Below, one piece after another: positions 14,540 to 18,095 of a DNA stretch of 18,095 bases; within the stretch, counting starts at the first letter, position 1; every line of letters starts with the position of its first letter. The notes below the pieces were generated by a model that had not been told where the DNA came from, ran no database searches, and was given only the letters and a program-made list of their open reading frames with translations. Origin of the DNA: Verrucomicrobiota bacterium (GTDB taxonomy: Bacteria > Verrucomicrobiota > Verrucomicrobiia > Limisphaerales > AV2); assembly GCA_003218935.1 (NCBI GenBank), contig QHPA01000185.1, positions 1 through 18,095 of the forward strand. The letters are read 5' to 3'. A program made the translations under genes and the position numbers.

Positions 14540-15934
14540 TCAGGGAACGAATGTTAAGCGGCGGGCGGCGAATATCACCATCCGCAAGAGCAGGCAGCCG
14601 TGACGCCAGCGTTGGATGTTCGTTTCTCCGTAAGTCCGGGCCTGATAGCGAATTGGCAGGTCAACGATGCGCAAGTTGAGCTTGGCCGCGCCGAAAAGCA
14701 GGTCGAAATCGCCGAAAGGATCGAAGTCGCCGAAGTAAGAACGATTGCGGGCGATGGCATCGTAATCGGCACGGAACAGAACCTTAGTTCCGCAAAGGGT
14801 GTCTTTGACCGACTGCCCCAGCAACCAGCTAAAGGCGAGGCCGAAAAACTTGTTGGCCACCATGTTTAGAAACCGCATGGCTTGGTCTTCCATGGGATAA
14901 ACCAGCCGAACGCCATTGACGAACTCTGCCGTGCCTGACCGGAGGACTTCATAAAACTTTGGCAACTGTTCGGGCGGCATCGTCAGATCAGCGTCGAGGA
15001 TGAACAGCACGTCGCCCGTGGCCGCGGCGAAGCCCTCCTGCACCGCGCCGCCTTTGCCTTTGCCCTGCTGCTTCATGATTTTGATGTCGCAGTGCGGATA
15101 TTTCGCTTTGACCCGTTGAATCTCCTCCCACGTGTTGTCCGTCGAACCGCCTTCAATGAAGATGATTTCGGTGCCCGTTCCCATTTCCGGAGTCCGCTGA
15201 ACGGCGGCTTCGACGTTGCCTGCCTCGCTGCGCGCAGGGATGACCACGGTGCAACGGTATTGAGCGTCGCGCGCCGGCTGTGGACGCGTTCGCGCCACGA
15301 GGAAAACCGTCAAGCAAAACGGCCGCAGCAGTGGCGCGAACCAGCGATTCAACAACCGCTCCAACAACGGGGTTCGTACCGGCCATAGAATGCGCGGATC
15401 GGCCTTGATCACCTCCCAGCCGGCCAGGTGCAGTAGGTTTTTCATGTCCTCGGTCGAAAGCCAGTTTTGCGGCGGCGTAAGCGCCTTGGCGCCGATGGCC
15501 TCCGCGACGGCCAGCACGGGCCGCCAAAGGTTATTGAAGAAATTGATGACCAGTCGGCTGCGCGGGTGCGCGAAGTGATGCAGATGCGTTAAGAACGCTT
15601 GCACGTCGGACAAATCATTGACCAGGTCGGACGATAAGATGTAATCAAACTTTTCGTCGTTGGAAAACTCCAGCACATCGGCGACGTGAAACTCCAATTC
15701 CGGGTGACGCTGGCGCGCCAGGTTGATGATCGTCTCGCTGAAGTCGACGCCGACGCCGCTTGCCGGCCGGACAGCCGCCAGAAGATCGCCCAGTCCGCAA
15801 CCGGTCTCCAGGACGCGCACACCGGTCGGAACCAGGAAGCCGAAGTGGCGCTTCAACAACTGGTGATAATAACGCTGACTCTCTCTGACACGAAAAGACG
15901 CGCGGCGGTCGTAAAATAATCGGCGGTCCGTCAT
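14540..15934 (-). CDS. methyltransferase-glycosyltransferase (GT2) fusion
   Basis: This 464-residue protein carries two enzymes. Residues about 15-215 are a class I SAM methyltransferase with VRVLETGCGLGDLL (39-52), GVGVDFSETII and FDYILSSDLVNDLSDV. Residues about 226-460 are a DPM1/GT2-like glycosyltransferase with CTVVIPARSEAGN, IIFIEGGSTDNTW, GKGKGGAVQEGF and the nucleotide-sugar/metal motif ILDADLTMP (DAD 314-316). They then read DTLCGTKVLFR and GDFDPFGDFDLLFGAA, typical of polyprenyl-phosphate sugar transferases. I prefer ATG 15934 (MTDRRLFYDRR); a GTG at 15982 would start inside a hairpin region. There are no clear C-terminal membrane spans. It probably works in envelope glycan or lipid-linked sugar synthesis. 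It is convergent with the FkbM gene and divergent from the YfhO-like gene. Confidence 0.9.
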   Translation of the reverse strand: MTDRRLFYDRRASFRVRESQRYYHQLLKRHFGFLVPTGVRVLETGCGLGDLLAAVRPASGVGVDFSETIINLARQRHPELEFHVADVLEFSNDEKFDYILSSDLVNDLSDVQAFLTHLHHFAHPRSRLVINFFNNLWRPVLAVAEAIGAKALTPPQNWLSTEDMKNLLHLAGWEVIKADPRILWPVRTPLLERLLNRWFAPLLRPFCLTVFLVARTRPQPARDAQYRCTVVIPARSEAGNVEAAVQRTPEMGTGTEIIFIEGGSTDNTWEEIQRVKAKYPHCDIKIMKQQGKGKGGAVQEGFAAATGDVLFILDADLTMPPEQLPKFYEVLRSGTAEFVNGVRLVYPMEDQAMRFLNMVANKFFGLAFSWLLGQSVKDTLCGTKVLFRADYDAIARNRSYFGDFDPFGDFDLLFGAAKLNLRIVDLPIRYQARTYGETNIQRWRHGCLLLRMVIFAARRLTFVP

Positions 15935-15956
15935 GCAGCTTGTTGCTACCTGCAAA

Positions 15957-15976
15957 GAGACTCTTTGGCGAGTCTC
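15957..15976. promoter_or_regulatory. perfect 7-bp hairpin in the leader of the GT2 fusion gene
   Basis: GAGACTC (15957-15963) and GAGTCTC (15970-15976) are exact inverted repeats around the loop TTTGGC. The site lies 23 bases upstream of the chosen start at 15934. It could be a leader RNA hairpin or a protein-binding site; nothing in the sequence decides. Confidence 0.4.
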
Positions 15977-16050
15977 AACCACGCGAGAAGCAAGGAGAAT
16001 TTTCTGGTTTAGGTCACGCCATCGCGCTAAAGAACAAAACGCATGAGTGG

Positions 16051-16080
16051 TTGGAAAGACAAACCCACCGTGTCTTTAAG
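16051..16080 (+). promoter_or_regulatory. promoter-like pair enclosing an operator-like inverted repeat
   Basis: TTGGAA (16051-16056) and TTTAAG (16075-16080) have 18-base spacing, upstream of the YfhO-like gene. Between and overlapping them is a perfect 7-bp inverted repeat, AAAGACA (16055-16061) and TGTCTTT (16071-16077), with a 9-base spacer. Such a placement would suit a repressor site. The -10 match is weak and it lies close to the start codon, so this is tentative. Confidence 0.35.
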
Positions 16081-16097
16081 TGAACGCTTTGGAACGC

Positions 16098-18095
16098 ATG
16101 CCCCCTAAAGGCCTTTCCATTTTCAGGTCACTTTCTCATGCCGAACCCGCAGACGCATGGTTCACGCCGGGCCGTTTTGCGGCCTTGCTGGCAATCCTCA
16201 TCTTTATTTTCTTCCCGGACGTTATCCTGGGAACGCGCACTTTTGTCTTTCGAGATTACGGCCTCTACGGTTACCCGGTGGCGTTTTATCACCGCGAAAG
16301 TTTTTGGCGTGGCGAAGTGCCGCTGTGGAATCCGCTCAACGACTGCGGCGTTCCTTTCCTCGCGCAGTGGAGCACCTTAGCTCTTTATCCATTCTCGTTT
16401 TTCTACGTCTTGTCTCCGCTTTCGTGGTCCTTGGGCGTTTTTTGTCTCGCCCATCTGATCGTGGCGGGTTTGGGGATGTACTTTTTGGCCCATCGTTGGA
16501 CCGGAAACCGGCTGGCGGCCTCGGTAGCGGGCCTGGCGTTCGCCTTCAATGGGTTCAGTCTGAATTCGCTGATCTGGCCCCATTCTGTGGTGTCGCTCGG
16601 ATGGATGCCGTGGGTAGTGTTAACGGCGGAACGTGCCTGGCACCGTGGAGGTCGGTTTGTGATTACAGCCGTGGTCACGGGAACTTTGCAAATGTTAGCA
16701 GGGCCTCCGGAGGTGGCTTTAACAACATGGCTGATTGCAGGAGGTTTGTGGGTTGGCCACTGTTTCTTTGGAAAATTGGCGCGTTGGATGTCGCTTAAGT
16801 GGTTTCTGTCCGTTGTTCTGATGATCAGCGGCTTGTCCGCCGCTCAACTATTTCCCTTCTTTGAATTCCTGGTGCATTCTCAACGCAACACCAATTACAG
16901 CACAGGTGAGTGGTCCATGCCTCCTACGGGCTGGGCCAATCTTCTGGTGCCACTGTTTTCCTGTTTCAAAACACCCGCGGGGCCGTACATGCAATACAGT
17001 CAGTCGCTGACCTCCTCGTATTACCTGGGCATCGGCGTGCTGGCGCTGGCGTTGTTTGCCGTGGGCCGGCTGCGTGAATGGAAGATTGGGTTGCTGGGCG
17101 GAACCGCCGGCCTGAGCTTGATTTTGGCCTTGGGTGACGCCGGATATTTGTACGGATTCTTGCGCCGAGTTCTTCCCCAGATTGGGTTAATGCGTTACCC
17201 GGTTAAATTCGTAATGTTGACCACTTTTGCGGTTCCGTTGCTCGCGGCCTGTGGTGTGCGAGGGGTCTTATGCGCGACGGGTGAAGACAAAACCAAAGGC
17301 TGGCGGTTTTTGACTCTTTTATGGCTGGCGATGCTCGCCTCAATTCTACTCATTCTTTGGGTGGCCCGTAGATATCCGGCAGGTTCGGAACCCTGGGTCA
17401 TCACGGCTCGAAACGGTTTGGAGCGGGCGGCTTTTTTGTCGTTGGTTTTGGGAGTGCTTTACTGGATCAGCCGGCTCCGGGATTCGCGAAAGCAAGTCGT
17501 ATTGGGCCTTGGATTGCTGGTGTTGATTTGGATGGACGTCGCAACCCATGCCCCTCCCCAGAATCCGACGGTGGCGCGGACAGTTTACGAGCCTGGGCTG
17601 CTACCGTTGCAGGAGTTGAGGCCCAAGCCGAAACTGGGTGAATCAAGAGCCATGCCCAGCTTCAGCGCGGTTTGGCGATTTCATTTGACTCTGCTTTCTG
17701 ATCCCTTCAACACCTATCTGGGCGCCCGGCTGGGTCTGTTCGCAGACAGCAATTTGCTCGATGGATTGCCGAAAGTGGATGGCTTTTATTCTATGTACGT
17801 GAAGGAACAATTCGAAACGCGCACGCTTCTATACGTTTCAACGAACACCGTTCCTACAAACTACTCGAATGACTATTTCCTGTTACAGCGGGTCTCCCAC
17901 ATTTCAACCAATAATTTCGCGACAAACCTGGCGAATTTTTTGGGCGTTTCTCAAATTACCGCCCCGGGAAAACTTTTCGATTGGGAGGCCCGTCCCACGT
18001 ATATGCCGCTGCTGACTGCGGGCCAAAGGCCGGTTTTCATTGGCGCAAATGCTTCCTTGCGCGCGTTATTGGATCCTGCATTCAACCCGCGCCAG
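16098..18095 (+). CDS. YfhO-like multi-spanning membrane protein, 3' end beyond the window
   Basis: The frame is open from ATG 16098 to the last base (666 residues, no stop). The N-terminus has a hydrophobic span (FAALLAILIFIFFPDVILG) followed by FVFRDYGLYGYPVAFYHRES and VPLWNPLNDCGVPFLA, the pattern of YfhO-family integral membrane proteins. GLGMYFLAHRW, AFAFNGF, LGWMPWVVL and many further hydrophobic spans follow up to about residue 480. After that it becomes a soluble, Asn/Thr-rich extracytoplasmic part. YfhO proteins resemble GT-C glycosyltransferases and act on teichoic or other envelope glycans in some bacteria; no catalytic assignment can be made here. In-frame GTG 16080 and TTG 16089 are other possible starts. 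It neighbours glycan-type genes, which supports an envelope role. Confidence 0.85.
   Translation, partial: MPPKGLSIFRSLSHAEPADAWFTPGRFAALLAILIFIFFPDVILGTRTFVFRDYGLYGYPVAFYHRESFWRGEVPLWNPLNDCGVPFLAQWSTLALYPFSFFYVLSPLSWSLGVFCLAHLIVAGLGMYFLAHRWTGNRLAASVAGLAFAFNGFSLNSLIWPHSVVSLGWMPWVVLTAERAWHRGGRFVITAVVTGTLQMLAGPPEVALTTWLIAGGLWVGHCFFGKLARWMSLKWFLSVVLMISGLSAAQLFPFFEFLVHSQRNTNYSTGEWSMPPTGWANLLVPLFSCFKTPAGPYMQYSQSLTSSYYLGIGVLALALFAVGRLREWKIGLLGGTAGLSLILALGDAGYLYGFLRRVLPQIGLMRYPVKFVMLTTFAVPLLAACGVRGVLCATGEDKTKGWRFLTLLWLAMLASILLILWVARRYPAGSEPWVITARNGLERAAFLSLVLGVLYWISRLRDSRKQVVLGLGLLVLIWMDVATHAPPQNPTVARTVYEPGLLPLQELRPKPKLGESRAMPSFSAVWRFHLTLLSDPFNTYLGARLGLFADSNLLDGLPKVDGFYSMYVKEQFETRTLLYVSTNTVPTNYSNDYFLLQRVSHISTNNFATNLANFLGVSQITAPGKLFDWEARPTYMPLLTAGQRPVFIGANASLRALLDPAFNPRQ

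Noticed and set aside
1..18095. CRISPR array, tRNA or rRNA genes
   Set aside because: No regularly spaced repeats, no cloverleaf-like stretch with a TTCRA arm and no rRNA-like sequence was seen in the gaps, all of which are under 200 bases and explained above.

Overview
The window looks like chromosomal DNA of a GC-rich Gram-negative-type bacterium. My best guess is a Verrucomicrobiota member of the Pedosphaera/Limisphaera type. This rests on the style of the AroA and Dus proteins, on HEAT-repeat proteins with 'GTNAP/GTNGIP' spacers, and on intergenic gaps filled with short degenerate repeats. It is a judgement from recalled protein style, not a search. I see no rRNA, tRNA or CRISPR array.

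Layout. (1) Positions 1 to about 1630 are the end of an integrated element carrying a large serine recombinase. It is inserted in the middle of comM/yifB, of which only the 5' two thirds (minus strand, 1603-2679) is in the window. The recombinase stop codon lies in comM DNA. (2) 2763-7081, plus strand: a Tat-exported metallophosphoesterase, a Dus tRNA-dihydrouridine synthase, a broken HEAT-repeat protein and pyrD (dihydroorotate dehydrogenase, class 2). (3) 10794 down to 7125, minus strand: an aromatic amino acid/housekeeping run, tyrA (prephenate dehydrogenase) - aroA - cmk - plsC. cmk and plsC overlap by ATGA. (4) 12776 down to 10920, minus strand: a two-domain CbiX-type chelatase and a secreted SIMPL-domain protein. 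(5) 12903-18095: an envelope/glycan-type group with a class I methyltransferase, an FkbM methyltransferase, a methyltransferase-GT2 fusion on the minus strand, and a divergent YfhO-like multi-spanning membrane protein that runs off the right edge.

The unusual part is the number of lesions and repeats. comM is cut by the element. Dus and AroA each seem to lack about 20 residues of a conserved core segment, cleanly in frame. The HEAT gene has a frameshift, probably with lost sequence. PyrD carries an extra stretch of about 26 residues made of the same TCGA-word repeat found in its own 5' leader. Several gaps hold distinct palindromic or word-like repeats (3565-3663, 8434-8493, 9746-9901, 10821-10841). 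These could be real genome erosion and repeat spread, or partly errors in a metagenome assembly; read mapping would decide. I did not find a complete new multi-gene system. The best leads are the recombinase/comM junction and the repeat that became coding inside pyrD.
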